In this document: piece by piece, positions 17,552 to 27,145 of the stretch
Layout: each line of letters opens with the position of its first letter
Position numbering within the stretch: position 1 is the stretch's first letter
DNA from: Halobacillus massiliensis
GTDB taxonomy: Bacteria > Bacillota > Bacilli > Bacillales > Halobacillaceae
DNA: 64,000 bases
NCBI RefSeq assembly: GCF_900166625.1
Contig: NZ_LT800499.1
Span: 186,001-250,000 of the forward strand
Direction: 5' to 3'
Translations under genes and position numbers: made by a program
The notes under the pieces: model-generated
Told to the model about the DNA's origin: nothing
The model's database searches: none
What the model saw: only the letters and a program-made list of their open reading frames with translations

Positions 17552-17619
17552 ATTAGAGAAGAATGAAATGCCAGTCTCCGGTAAAGTCTAGAAATAATGG
17601 TATTTCACGGAGGGGCATT

Positions 17620-18330
17620 ATGGAAGAACATTATGAAGTCATTATACGCTCTATTATTGCGTTCAGCTTATTGATTGTGGGAGCCCGGATTCTTGGCAAG
17701 CAGACGATTTCCCAAATGACGATCTTTGACTTTGTCGCATCCATTTCTCTGGGGGCCATTGCGGCGAACCTGGCCTTTAATACATCAGTGAAGATTCATC
17801 ATATCGTATTGGCCTATACTATTTTTGTTATTGTGTTATATTTGATCGCGCTCTTGTCTTTGAAAAACAGGAAAAGCCGGAAGTTCTTTGCGGGCGATCC
17901 TACCGTTATTATTGAAAATGGAAAAATCTTAGAGCATAACATGAAAAAAATGCGCTACACCCTTGATTACTTAAACCAGCAGTTAAGAGAGAAGGATGTA
18001 TTTGACATTAAAGAAGTGATGTATGCGCTAATTGAAACGAACGGCTCGCTTACTGTTCTTAAAAACCCGGAGAACCGGAATATTACGAAGAAGGACATGT
18101 TGCAATACGTCCAGCCTGAACAGCAGCTTCCCATTGAATTAATTATGGATGGATAGATTATTACCCAAAATTTAAAAGATAATAACCTCACAGATTCCTG
18201 GCTGCAGGCAGAGCTTGATAAGAGAAAGGTTACCATTCAGTAAGTAAATTATGCGGTCATGGCTGCAAATGGAAGTGTTTATATCGATACTTACAAGGAC
18301 AACATTCAGTCACCGGCAGATCAGGAGTAA
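17620..18330 (+). pseudogene. DUF421 (YetF-like) membrane protein broken by two in-frame stop codons
   Basis: The start is ATG 17620 behind CGGAGGGG. Three transmembrane segments (IIAFSLLIVGARILG, FDFVASISLGAIAANLAF, IVLAYTIFVIVLYLI) are followed by the DUF421 cytoplasmic domain with KFFAGDPTVIIENGKI. The frame meets TAG at 18154-18156 exactly where relatives read DGKII. It then stays perfectly readable as IITQNLKDNNLTDSWLQAEL, meets TAA at 18241-18243, and continues VNYAVMAANGSVYIDTYKD to a final TAA at 18328-18330. With both stops ignored the length (236 residues) is normal for the family. Each stop is one base away from a sense codon (for example AAG and GAA). A 178-residue truncated product may still be made. 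Confidence 0.85.
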
Positions 18331-18708
18331 CTACCTTCTCGCCAGTCCCCTTTCAAAGGCTGCCAGGTGGTTTCGTGAGGCATCGCGAAGGCGGGTAAAA
18401 ACTCGCCTCATGTCTGCTGGTAAATTGAAGGTTAGAAATTTTTCGTACATGGCAATGTTATCGATTTCTCCCTGAACCCCGGCAGCATAAGCCCCTTTAA
18501 TAGTCGCGGGAGTTGTAACAAAACTGGCTGCGATCCCTGGATCAGGTACCTGCACCTGATATATTCGAAACAAAGTTAGAAGGGCCCGGATATGTTGAAG
18601 CTCCGCCTGTTTAATCCGCGTAAACGTTTGAATATAGCCGAAGTTCTGCAGGATGTTATTATAGCGGGCCTGGGCCAGGTATTCATCCTCCATGGCATAT
18701 TGAAGCAT
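18331..18708 (-). CDS. Ferritin-like domain protein (start uncertain)
   Basis: A 125-residue helical protein with EDEYLAQARYNNIL, then IKQAELQHIRALL (ExxH-like) and a second pair of helices with GVQGEIDNIAMYEKF. It looks like a small four-helix ferritin-like protein, perhaps an encapsulated or spore-associated iron or redox protein. The nearest in-frame start is ATG 18706-18708. The frame stays open upstream and reads QENYGAKGALQAQSLTLNQ, which looks like real coding sequence, yet there is no ATG, GTG or TTG before it; only a CTG at 18721-18723. The true start may be non-standard or lost. Its stop abuts the end of the DUF421 pseudogene. Confidence 0.65.
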   Translation of the reverse strand: MLQYAMEDEYLAQARYNNILQNFGYIQTFTRIKQAELQHIRALLTLFRIYQVQVPDPGIAASFVTTPATIKGAYAAGVQGEIDNIAMYEKFLTFNLPADMRRVFTRLRDASRNHLAAFERGLARR

Positions 18709-18785
18709 TTGATTTAGTGTCAGGCTTTGAGCCTGGAGAGCTCCTTTAGCTCCATAATTTTCCTGAGTAGGCTGTCTCTCCTTTC

Positions 18786-19241
18786 TTACAGCTTGTTTAA
18801 AAAATATAAAAACCAGACCGCGTGGTTCTGTTCATCTGCTGCCGCGCGATGAAAAGATTCTTTCACAAATTGATTAGGCGCATTTTCAGCAATATCTAAA
18901 TAAAAATCTACCGTATTTTGTTCATCCTTAAAGGCGGAGTCGATTCCTTCTGCAAAGGTTCCCGGACATTCCTCTACTAGTTCAGGCGTGTACTGCTGAC
19001 CCGTCAGCTGTGTGTAAATGGACGAAAAAGTCTGGAAGTGACGCTCCTCATCACCTCTTATTTCTAATATCTTTTCCTTTGTCTGCTCATCTGGAGCCAT
19101 TTCCGCTAGCTTTTCATAACACGTGATTGCTGTGTACTCCCCGTTGATTGCCTTTTGCAGGTCGGCTGTTAAATCTCTTGTTCTCTGGTAATCCTGGGCA
19201 TAGTAAGGGTAATTCTGATAGTAATATGGATTCGTATACAT
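18786..19241 (-). CDS. Ferritin-like di-iron domain protein
   Basis: A 151-residue protein with a Tyr/Asn-rich N-terminus (YYYQNYPYYAQDY) followed by a four-helix bundle. Di-iron ligands are visible as two sets: GEY with DEERH (Glu, then ExxH) and KDEQ with DEQNH (Glu, then ExxH). Relatives are common in Bacillaceae and some are spore-coat associated. ATG 19239-19241 begins the gene. It is followed by the second ferritin-like gene in the same orientation, so the two probably form an operon. Confidence 0.82.
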   Translation of the reverse strand: MYTNPYYYQNYPYYAQDYQRTRDLTADLQKAINGEYTAITCYEKLAEMAPDEQTKEKILEIRGDEERHFQTFSSIYTQLTGQQYTPELVEECPGTFAEGIDSAFKDEQNTVDFYLDIAENAPNQFVKESFHRAAADEQNHAVWFLYFLNKL

Positions 19242-19364
19242 ATTGGCATATCCCCCTAAATCATAAACTTATTTTATCGTATGAATTAGGAGAGGGGGCT
19301 TATGCCTGTTTGTCTAAAAAAGCTTGTCCTGCGATTTCTGCAGAATGGGCTTTAAGAGTATTGG

Positions 19365-20164
19365 AGAAGCCGGCGAGCGAGCTAAATTGCATTCACGGAT
19401 CTTACCCTGGATATATATTGCTGCAAGAGTCTCTTTATTGCTTCGTTTTTTCTCAATGGTGAAAGAGAAAGAGCTGTTCCGTTTATCAAGTACGGATAAA
19501 AGCGGCTGGGAAATGACTCGCTTTCCGCGGGGAGCCGGCGTTGCACTCACGGATCTCACCCTGGCTCTATCTCCTGGAAGAAGTCTCGTTATTGCTTCAT
19601 TTTCTTCTTAATGGTGAAAGAGAAAGAGCTGTTCTGTTTATCAAGTACGGATAAAAGCGGCTGGGAAATAGCTCGCTTTCCGCGGGGAGCTGGTGAGCTA
19701 GCTCGTTGCACTCGCGGATCTCACCCTAGCTCTATCTCCCTGCAGGAGTCTCGCCATTTCCCAGCCTATTTACCGGTGATGGTGTAAACAGAACATTGTA
19801 TCTAGAGGAAAATCCTCTCTCTAGTTTTCTTATCTTGATGTTCCGTTACTCTAAGAAAACATAAAGGGTCGGGGGAACGGCGAGACTCCTATGGGAGGAT
19901 AGAACAGGGTGAGATCCCGGAAGGCTTTAGCCTGAGGAAGCTCACCGTTCGCCCATGGAAAGCGAGTCTTTCCCCAGGCCCGGTTTTCGATATTAAAGCA
20001 AACGGAACTGGACACTCATATTTTTGAGAATCAAAGAAGCCTTATGGAAACACGGAACAAAGGTAAGATCCTGTAAGGCTTTAGCTAGTGTAAACTACCC
20101 GTTGGCCCATCGAAAGCGAGCTGTTTCCCCAGGACCCGATTCTCTTCATCAAGGTAAACGGAAC
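19365..20164 (-). repeat. Composite intergenic repeat locus 3 with tandem B modules (A-B on minus)
   Basis: From left to right on the plus strand there are a decayed B relic (about 19365-19440), a partly deleted B module (19476 to about 19600), an intact B module (19631-19794), a 45-bp spacer, an intact A module (19840-20008) and a decayed A copy ending at AAACGGAAC 20156-20164. The segment GGTGAAAGAGAAAGAGCTGT plus the following bases of B occurs twice, about 154 bp apart, showing a tandem duplication that includes B. It lies upstream of the ferritin-like gene and downstream of the OFA transporter gene. Confidence 0.85.
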
Positions 20165-20262
20165 GGATCACCTTCCCGGGAGGTAAATTCTGAGGCAGAT
20201 GTGCGTTCACCTATGGAAGCTCCCATGGGCTGGTCAGCCGCTTAAAGAGGTTTAACAAAATG

Positions 20263-20300
20263 AAAGCCTGTCCTGCAAATTTCCACAGGACAGGCTTTTT
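20263..20300 (-). terminator. Intrinsic terminator of the OFA-type transporter
   Basis: The stem AAAGCCTGTCCTG / CAGGACAGGCTTT has a 10-nt loop and flanking A- and T-runs. It lies right after the stop codon of the minus-strand gene. Confidence 0.88.
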
Positions 20301-20304
20301 ATGT

Positions 20305-21579
20305 TTAATAATTGACAGCTTCTTCCCTACGCTGTTGTTCCTGTACTTCCTTTTCCGTCTTCTTGATGTCCCGCTTCATCAGCAGGGAAAGGATAAAGGC
20401 CAGCGTAATCAGGGCGAAGAATACATAGAATACGGCCGTGTAGCCGTCGGTTCTTTCACGGATTTGAGTAACAAGCATCGGTCCGAAAACGCCCCCAAGT
20501 GACCATGTTGTCAGCAGGTAGCCGTGAATAGAGCCGAGCTGCTTCGTTCCGAATAAGTCGCCGATAAAGGCAGGTAAATTGGAGAATCCTCCACCGTAGC
20601 AGCTGACGACAAGGAAAATGAAAAGCTGGAACAAGATAACATTTGTCGTAAGCGGCAGTGTAAAGAAGGCGACCAATTGAATGATAAAAAATATGAGAAA
20701 TACATTAGAACGGCCTAGGTAGTCAGACGCTGCGGCCCAGCCTATACGGCCTCCACCGTTAAAGATTCCCATAATCCCGACCATTGCGGCTGCAGAAGCG
20801 GCGGACAGCCCAACGACTTCCTGAGCCATCGGGGAAGCAACCGAAATCATCATGATTCCGGCGGTTGTGTTAATGAGCATCATGCCCCAAAGCAGCCAGA
20901 AACGCCTCGTCTTCACAGCTTCTCTTGAAGATAACTGCTGCAGGTCTTTTTTGAAGACCTTCTTTCCAGACGCAATATTCTTCTTCATAGAGGCCGGCAT
21001 CCAGCCTTCAGGAGGCGGGGCAATATAAGAAGCGCCCAGCATGATGAAAACAAAATAAGCTGTACCGAGAATATAAAAGGCGTTTGATATGCCGACTGTG
21101 GACATGAGCTGATCGGCTACTGGTGCGGTAATTAATGCACCGGTACCAAACCCGAGGACGGCGAGTCCTGTTGCAAGCCCTCTGCGGTCAGGAAACCATT
21201 TGACGAGAGTCGATACTGGTGAAATATAGCCAATCCCGAGACCGAGCCCACTGGCGAGCCCGTAAGTCAGCAGGAAAAAAATCAGAGAATCAGAAGCAAT
21301 GGCTAGACCAGAGCCTGCCTGTCCCAGACCAAATAGAACGGCAGAGACCATCGCCGACTTTCTCGGTCCGGCTTTTTCTACGAATTTTCCAAACATGGCG
21401 GCTGATGAACCAGCAAGCGCCATCATAATTGTAAAGGCGATCGTAACTTGTGTTGGAGTCCATCCCATTTGTTCACTGACAGGGGTTGTATACACACTGT
21501 AGGCGTACGCTCCTCCAATCGATAAGTGAATGGCAATGGCGGATAATGCAATGAACCATCTGTTCTTCGTGGCTTTCAT
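20305..21579 (-). CDS. MFS transporter of the oxalate/formate antiporter (OFA) type
   Basis: A 424-residue protein with about 12 transmembrane segments. WFIALSAIAIHLSIGGAYAY followed by VYTTPVSEQMGWTPTQV at the start, GLGLGIGYISPVSTLVKWF in the middle and GRIGWAAASDYLGR in the second half are the marks of OFA-family carriers. The family exchanges organic anions such as oxalate and formate, but most Bacillus members have unknown substrates. ATG 21577-21579 is preceded by GGAGG. It stands alone, divergent from inhA. Confidence 0.85.
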   Translation of the reverse strand: MKATKNRWFIALSAIAIHLSIGGAYAYSVYTTPVSEQMGWTPTQVTIAFTIMMALAGSSAAMFGKFVEKAGPRKSAMVSAVLFGLGQAGSGLAIASDSLIFFLLTYGLASGLGLGIGYISPVSTLVKWFPDRRGLATGLAVLGFGTGALITAPVADQLMSTVGISNAFYILGTAYFVFIMLGASYIAPPPEGWMPASMKKNIASGKKVFKKDLQQLSSREAVKTRRFWLLWGMMLINTTAGIMMISVASPMAQEVVGLSAASAAAMVGIMGIFNGGGRIGWAAASDYLGRSNVFLIFFIIQLVAFFTLPLTTNVILFQLFIFLVVSCYGGGFSNLPAFIGDLFGTKQLGSIHGYLLTTWSLGGVFGPMLVTQIRERTDGYTAVFYVFFALITLAFILSLLMKRDIKKTEKEVQEQQRREEAVNY

Positions 21580-21881
21580 GTAGATCCTCCTTCAGCATCT
21601 TTGCAAACGTATACATATGAGAATACATACTAAGCGGTATAAAATCAAATTATTTCGAAAAATTTAAAATATCTGCAAATTATTGTGGGATTTTGTAAAA
21701 ATTTAAAAAGCCCGTCCCTTCAACTGCAAATTCGCACACATAGTTCTATTGAATTATTTATTTTGTTCTTTTTAATGAAAAAACAAAGGGATTTTAAGTA
21801 ATTAGCACGATTCTCAATTTTCTGAAATTGACATATAGTTAATATGTTGGAAAATTATACATAAATGGGGAGTGTGTAAGT
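21580..21881. other. Divergent intergenic region between the OFA transporter and inhA
   Basis: An AT-rich region of about 300 bp. TTGACA at 21828-21833 is a good -35 candidate for inhA but no matching -10 lies at the usual distance. I see no clear riboswitch or operator. Confidence 0.4.
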
Positions 21882-24275
21882 TTGAGGTCAAATAAAGCTT
21901 TTTCAGTGGCAATGGTCGCAGCTTTAAGTTTTGGGTTGCTGACAGGACCAGTATCTGCACAGAAAGTACAAGCAGCTGATCCCGCTTCAGCAAAACAAGG
22001 AGTAAAAACAGAACAGACCCATGGTCAGGGTCCTTTTGATTTAGCAGTCGCTAATGAAGAACGGCTGATTGAGATGTTAAAAGAAAGAGGAGAGATTCCT
22101 GAGAACGCTTCTGCTGAAGAGGCAGACAAAGCACTCAATCAATTTTTAGAGAAGAAGTCGGAAGCCGCGAAGGAAATGGATAATGAGGGAGAACTCAATG
22201 AAGAGAAGGCCAAGCTTGAAAAGGAAGTTAACGAAAAACTGAAAAAAGATAATAAAGGAAAAGCGAAAGGTAAAGGGAAGAAAGGGAAGAAAAACCTCGA
22301 CTCTGTTGTGGAAGAGGAGTATAACGGTGATGTCAGAAAAGACAACGTCCTTGTACTTTTAGTTGAGTTTCCTGATCACCCTGCCAGTCAAATAAACTCT
22401 GATGATACAGATATGTATTATGACGATTATTTAAAAGAGCACTATGAGGATATGGTGTTTGGAGAAGACGGATATGAGGGACCGAACGGGGAAAATCTCG
22501 TATCTATGAAACAATTTTATGAAGAACAGAGCAACGGCGCTTATACGATAGATGGACAAGTTGCCGGCTGGTATAAAGCTAAAAAACCGGCCGCTGAATA
22601 TGGCACGAATGTGCCGGCGCCTGATGGAAGTGACAAGGATGCAAGAGGCCTAGTAAGAGAGGCGCTTGAGGCTGCAGCAGCAGATCCTACTATTAATCTG
22701 GCAGACTATGACCAGGAAGACCGTTATGATTTAGACGGTGACGGAAACACACGCGAGCCGGACGGGCTTGTCGACCACTTAATGGTTGTTCACTCTGCCG
22801 TAGGGGAAGAAGCAGGGGGCGGACAGCTTGGTGGAGATGCGATCTGGTCTCACCGCTGGAACCTTGGAAGTGTATTTGCAATCCCTGGAGCTCCTGATGC
22901 TGAAGTTCCTTACTGGGGCGGCGGAATGGCAGCTTATGACTATACCGTTCAGCCGGCTGATGGTGCGGCTGGAGTGTTTGCTCATGAATACGGGCACGAC
23001 TTAGGTTTACCAGATGAATACGATACCGCTTATTCTGGTGCAGGAGAAGCGGTCGCTTACTGGTCGATCATGGCGAGCGGAAGCTGGGCCGGAGATATTC
23101 CAGGCACAGAGCCGACAGGATTCAGTGCTTATGCGAAAGAGTACCTGCAGGCAGCCCACGGCGGCAACTGGCTGAAATATGAAGAAGTGGATATCAACGA
23201 AATTAATAAAAAAGGCAGCGAATACTTACTCGACCAGGCTAATACGAAAGGTACAAACTTAGATGCCCTTCGTGTCAACCTGCCGGATAAAGTAACTCAA
23301 ATCAACACACCGTTCAGCGGGGAGTATCAATATTTCAGCGGAAGCGGCAATAACCTTGATAACTCAGCGATTATGAACGTGGATTTATCAAATGCCGATT
23401 CTGGTGAGCTGGTGTTTAAAGCGTGGTATGATATCGAAACCGATTGGGATTACGGTTCCGTACAAGTAAGTGAAGATGGAGAAACGTGGGAAGCAATTCC
23501 TGGTAACATTACAACAGATACCGACCCACACGAGCAAAACCCTGGCCACGGAATTACTGGTCAATCAGATGGTTGGATTGATGCCAAGTTTGATTTAAGC
23601 GACTATGCTGGCAAGAATATTCAAGTGAAAATTAATTACTGGACAGATGTGGCGGCAGTTCTTCCTGGTCTATATGCAGATGATATTACTGTAAATGTCG
23701 ATAGTGAGAAAGTATTCTTTGACGATGCGGAAGGTGAGCCGAAAGTAGAGCTTGATGGATTTACGAAGGATGACGGTTCGAAAACTTCCGAGCATTACTA
23801 CTTGCTTGAGTGGAGAAACCACGAAGGTGTCGATGAAGGATTAAAGCATATCCGCCGCGGCGAGAGCTTAATGGTATATGATCCAGGCTTAGTCATCTGG
23901 TATGTTGATAATCAATATAGTGATAACTGGACTGGTGCTCATCCAGGTGAAGGCTACCTGGGAGTTGTGGATGCGGATCAAAAAGGTATTTTGAGAAGTG
24001 ACGGCGAACCTGCTTCGACTCGCTTCCAAATTCACGATGCAGCGTTCAGCCTTCGTCATGACGAGAAGATGTTTATCGATTACCGTGACACTTTAGGCTA
24101 TACGATTGAAGATAAGAATAAACAGTTTGTAAAAGCTTTTGATGATAGCAAAAATTATTTAAACCCAGTCCTTCCTGATGCAGGACGCAACGTTCCTGAA
24201 TATGGACTGAATATCGAAGTAACCGGCGAAGCGAAAGATCGTACGGTTGGAAAAGTTAAATTGACTAGAGACTAA
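21882..24275 (+). CDS. inhA: Immune inhibitor A-type secreted metalloprotease (M6)
   Basis: A 797-residue secreted protease. The start is TTG 21882 behind GGGGAG. A Sec signal peptide ends about residue 34 (LTGPVSAQKVQAA), followed by a charged propeptide with a Lys/Glu-rich coiled segment (KKDNKGKAKGKGKKGKK). The zinc site HEYGHDLGLPDEYD (HExxHxxG...E) lies near residue 370. A MAM-like or jelly-roll region (SGELVFKAWYDIETDWDYGS) and the C-terminal VIWYVDN block complete the InhA layout. InhA enzymes degrade host or environmental proteins, including antimicrobial peptides in B. cereus. Length is normal. A strong terminator follows. Confidence 0.93.
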   Translation: MRSNKAFSVAMVAALSFGLLTGPVSAQKVQAADPASAKQGVKTEQTHGQGPFDLAVANEERLIEMLKERGEIPENASAEEADKALNQFLEKKSEAAKEMDNEGELNEEKAKLEKEVNEKLKKDNKGKAKGKGKKGKKNLDSVVEEEYNGDVRKDNVLVLLVEFPDHPASQINSDDTDMYYDDYLKEHYEDMVFGEDGYEGPNGENLVSMKQFYEEQSNGAYTIDGQVAGWYKAKKPAAEYGTNVPAPDGSDKDARGLVREALEAAAADPTINLADYDQEDRYDLDGDGNTREPDGLVDHLMVVHSAVGEEAGGGQLGGDAIWSHRWNLGSVFAIPGAPDAEVPYWGGGMAAYDYTVQPADGAAGVFAHEYGHDLGLPDEYDTAYSGAGEAVAYWSIMASGSWAGDIPGTEPTGFSAYAKEYLQAAHGGNWLKYEEVDINEINKKGSEYLLDQANTKGTNLDALRVNLPDKVTQINTPFSGEYQYFSGSGNNLDNSAIMNVDLSNADSGELVFKAWYDIETDWDYGSVQVSEDGETWEAIPGNITTDTDPHEQNPGHGITGQSDGWIDAKFDLSDYAGKNIQVKINYWTDVAAVLPGLYADDITVNVDSEKVFFDDAEGEPKVELDGFTKDDGSKTSEHYYLLEWRNHEGVDEGLKHIRRGESLMVYDPGLVIWYVDNQYSDNWTGAHPGEGYLGVVDADQKGILRSDGEPASTRFQIHDAAFSLRHDEKMFIDYRDTLGYTIEDKNKQFVKAFDDSKNYLNPVLPDAGRNVPEYGLNIEVTGEAKDRTVGKVKLTRD

Positions 24276-24294
24276 TTTTAAAGAAAAAAATAAG

Positions 24295-24338
24295 CCCGGC
24301 ATTTTGGAGGTCCTTCCTGCCAAAATGCCGGGTTTCTT
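24295..24338. terminator. Terminator between inhA and bceB
   Basis: The 13-bp stem CCCGGCATTTTGG / CCAAAATGCCGGG has a 12-nt loop and is followed by TTTCTTT. It is long enough to serve both convergent genes. Confidence 0.88.
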
Positions 24339-24343
24339 TATAG

Positions 24344-26287
24344 TTACAATGACGAGTGAATGACTTTTTTATAGTACATTACAGAAAGAAGGCCGAAAAT
24401 GGAGTAAAGGACCGTATACACACCCATAACGATAAACATAGGCGCCCACAGTTCGGTTCCAAACAAGAACCAGCCAGATTGGACGGCAAAGTAACTGTGG
24501 AAAAGGCCAACGATCAGCGGAATACCGAAGTTAAATACCTGCTTGCCTGTAATCCCCCTGATGAGGTCGCCTCTTGTGAATCCTAGTTTTCGTAAAATTG
24601 TATAATTTGACTTCTCTTCTTCACTTTCCTCCATTTGTTTAAAGTAAAGAATACAGCCGGAAGTGATTAAAAAGGTAAGACCGAGGAACCCGACGATAAA
24701 CATACCCAGTCCCATATTCTCCTTCTGCATCTGCTGATAATAGGCTTGAGACTCATTGCCGTATTCCTCGCTTAGCGGCATCGACTGAAAGATTTCATCG
24801 GCTTTATTGACAGCTCCTTCGTCTTTCAGGTCAAGGCCGATAAAGTGGGTGTATTCCTGCTCGATGTCTTCGACCGGATGCTGAGCTGCTGCGTCAAAGG
24901 TGTCCTTATCAACAACCAGGACAGGCATTCCCCACGTCGCGGAATTCGGAAGCACCGCATTCTTTTCCATGCCGAGATATTTTTTAGTCAGTGTCTGATT
25001 CTGCAGGTGTATCGTAATATCTCCTGAATCCTCCAGATCCATCAGCTGCAGGACAGCATCATTATAGCCCAGAAAAATTGCAGTTTCTTTATTAAGTTTG
25101 ATACCTTCAATTTCTGTATCAGGGATAACAGCTAAATTCGTTTCTTCTCTAATATCAGCAAGGTTGCCGGAGGCTGGGCTCATAATATCCTCAAGTCCCA
25201 CTTTCGTTCTCGCAAACTCTGTCATGTGCTGACTATACTCAATGTCCTGTTCTTCAAGCTCTGAGGCAAAGGATTCTGCATCATCCATATTTAGAAAGCT
25301 GAAGTCTGCCGGCACGTTATTATCCGCACCGTTGACGGCTGAGTAATAGGAAATATAGCTTAAAGACAGCAAACCTATCGCTAATGCTGAAACAGTTGTG
25401 ATGATCGTCAGCAGGAGAGAATTTGATTTCATTCGGAACATAATTGAAGTCAAAGATAACACTTCATTAATATTCAAGTAGCCATTTTTATTTTTCCGGA
25501 TCAGATTGGCAAGAAACCGCACAGATCCTTTATAGAAAAAGTAAGTCCCAATAATCACAGCTGCTAAAATAAAAATCATGGCCATAAACAAAGTTTTTAT
25601 AGAGGTGAAATCACCACCGAATAATTTCGAGGACACATAATAGCCCGTTATGATCAGGCCGAGCCCAAGAACTCCCATTAAAATTTCCCAAATGGAAATA
25701 CGCTTAATGCGTTCCTCTGTTTTGGAGGTGAAATGGAACAGCGAAAGGATACTTTGTCTTTTAATAAATACATAATTCATCAGCAAAATTAGCAGATAGA
25801 TGGCAAGAAAAAGGGCAACTGTCTGCAGAAACGCCATTTCCGAAAAGTGCAGCGAAGCGACAGCATCTACTCCTGTAATTTTAAATAAAATCATGGCGGT
25901 CAGCTTTGAAATGGAAAACCCGAGTAACGTTCCAAGAATGATGGAACCAGAATAAATGAGAAAGTTTTCTGCGGATAGGATAAAAAAGATTCGATTTTTA
26001 GTCATACCGATCAGCTGATACAATCCAATTTCTTTACTGCGCCTTTTAATAAACAGTTTATTGGCATAAAGAACAAATATAGCGGCAATTGCAATCAGCA
26101 GAACAGAAGCCGTACGTATTCCGGCTGCGCCCCTTAACGTACCGCCGGCTTCATCCATGGCCGGATCGTATTGAAGGGTAACAAATGCGAAATACAAGGC
26201 GACCGTGAAAATCAGGGCGAAGACGTACAAATAATAGTTTTTAATATTCTTTTTCAGGCTGCGAAGGATCAGCTGATTAATGCTCAT
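24344..26287 (-). CDS. bceB: BceB-type ABC transporter permease
   Basis: A 647-residue FtsX-like permease with ten transmembrane segments. The first is followed by TM2-4 and the cytoplasmic [17 protein letters not shown]. The large extracellular domain of roughly 200 residues between segments 7 and 8 (about residues 315-520, [15 protein letters not shown]-like acidic stretch) is the diagnostic mark of peptide-antibiotic detoxification permeases. ATG 26285-26287 overlaps the bceA stop by 11 bp. An in-frame upstream ATG at 26308 lies inside bceA and is unlikely. With BceA it forms the flux sensor for BceS and confers resistance to peptides that bind cell-wall lipid carriers. Confidence 0.92.
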   Translation of the reverse strand: MSINQLILRSLKKNIKNYYLYVFALIFTVALYFAFVTLQYDPAMDEAGGTLRGAAGIRTASVLLIAIAAIFVLYANKLFIKRRSKEIGLYQLIGMTKNRIFFILSAENFLIYSGSIILGTLLGFSISKLTAMILFKITGVDAVASLHFSEMAFLQTVALFLAIYLLILLMNYVFIKRQSILSLFHFTSKTEERIKRISIWEILMGVLGLGLIITGYYVSSKLFGGDFTSIKTLFMAMIFILAAVIIGTYFFYKGSVRFLANLIRKNKNGYLNINEVLSLTSIMFRMKSNSLLLTIITTVSALAIGLLSLSYISYYSAVNGADNNVPADFSFLNMDDAESFASELEEQDIEYSQHMTEFARTKVGLEDIMSPASGNLADIREETNLAVIPDTEIEGIKLNKETAIFLGYNDAVLQLMDLEDSGDITIHLQNQTLTKKYLGMEKNAVLPNSATWGMPVLVVDKDTFDAAAQHPVEDIEQEYTHFIGLDLKDEGAVNKADEIFQSMPLSEEYGNESQAYYQQMQKENMGLGMFIVGFLGLTFLITSGCILYFKQMEESEEEKSNYTILRKLGFTRGDLIRGITGKQVFNFGIPLIVGLFHSYFAVQSGWFLFGTELWAPMFIVMGVYTVLYSIFGLLSVMYYKKVIHSSL

Positions 26288-27038
26288 ACTGCACCCCGCC
26301 AAGCACACCCTGTGTCTTCATAATGTCTTTAAGGAAAGCCTGCCGCGACTCGTTCCCTTTATTAAGCTGCGTGTAAATTGCGCCGTCTTTTATAAAGATC
26401 ACCCGGCTGCTGTAGCTGGCGGCCACAGGGTCATGGGTGACCATCGCAATGGTCGCCTGCCGCTTTTTATTAAGGTCGCTCATTTTGTTCAGCAGGTCAG
26501 AAGCTGACTTTGAATCAAGAGCACCCGTCGGTTCATCGGCAAAAATGATGCTCGGATCGTGAATGAAAGCCCTTGCCGAAGACGTTCGCTGCTTCTGACC
26601 TCCTGAGATTTCGTTTGGATACTTATTTTCAATATCAGTAATACCGAGCTCCCCGGCAATGGCATTGAATTTTTCATTTGCTTCCTTTTTAGATGCCTTT
26701 GTGATCGAAAGAGGAAGAAGAATATTTTCTTTAACGGTCAGCGTATCCAGTAAATTATAATCCTGAAAAATAAAACCTAAATGATGCTTTCTAAATTCAG
26801 CCAGCTGCTTATCCTTCTGTTTTGTAATTTCTTCGCCTTTAATTCGAATAGATCCGCTGCTGACACGATCTATAGAGGAAAGGACATTAAGCAATGTCGT
26901 TTTACCAGAACCGGACGCCCCCATGATCGTAAGAAATTCACCCTTTTCAATCCGTAAATCAATACCCCTAATAACTTCCTGTTTCGTAAATTTATTTCCA
27001 TAGCTTTTATGGAGCTTTTGAGCTTCTAAAATCATCAT
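26277..27038 (-). CDS. bceA: BceA-type ABC transporter ATP-binding protein
   Basis: A 253-residue ATPase with Walker [11 protein letters not shown]-loop FQDYNLLD, signature ISGGQKQR, Walker B IIFADEP followed by TGALDSKS, and the switch His in MVTHDP. The signature reads RTSSARAF where most relatives have RVAAARA. The start follows GGGAGG. The gene is preceded by a 100-bp gap carrying a BceR-type inverted repeat, so bceAB are transcribed from a BceR-controlled promoter separate from bceRS. Confidence 0.93.
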   Translation of the reverse strand: MMILEAQKLHKSYGNKFTKQEVIRGIDLRIEKGEFLTIMGASGSGKTTLLNVLSSIDRVSSGSIRIKGEEITKQKDKQLAEFRKHHLGFIFQDYNLLDTLTVKENILLPLSITKASKKEANEKFNAIAGELGITDIENKYPNEISGGQKQRTSSARAFIHDPSIIFADEPTGALDSKSASDLLNKMSDLNKKRQATIAMVTHDPVAASYSSRVIFIKDGAIYTQLNKGNESRQAFLKDIMKTQGVLGGVQYEH

Positions 27039-27127
27039 TATTGTTCCTCCCGATTAGTTGATAGCTTTATTGTAAATCCTGTAGAACGGTTAAGTCCTTT
27101 CATGAAACGAACAAAATAGAAAAGCAT

Positions 27128-27145
27128 GTGACAGTTTTGTCACAC
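27128..27145. promoter_or_regulatory. BceR-type binding site upstream of bceAB
   Basis: The inverted repeat TGTGACA-N4-TGTCACA overlaps the end of bceS and lies about 90 bp upstream of bceA. It contains the TNACA-N4-TGTNA layout known for BceR boxes. A weak -10 (TACAAT on the minus strand) lies closer to bceA. The ends may be off by a base. Confidence 0.75.

Larger units (their letters stand above)
19242..20304. other. Gene-free kilobase holding repeat locus 3
   Basis: The stretch is almost entirely repeat-derived: decayed and intact B modules in tandem, one A module, a decayed A copy and a terminator. Short frames on both strands here only translate the repeats. Confidence 0.8.

Noticed and set aside
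19365-20164. CRISPR array from repeated units in locus 3
   Set aside because: The units are long palindromic modules with conserved interiors, there are no regular unique spacers, and no cas genes are nearby.
26287-26308. Longer BceB start with a lipobox-like MCLAGC
   Set aside because: It lies inside bceA, lacks its own ribosome binding site, and BceB proteins have no lipoprotein signal; the ATG at 26285-26287 fits better.
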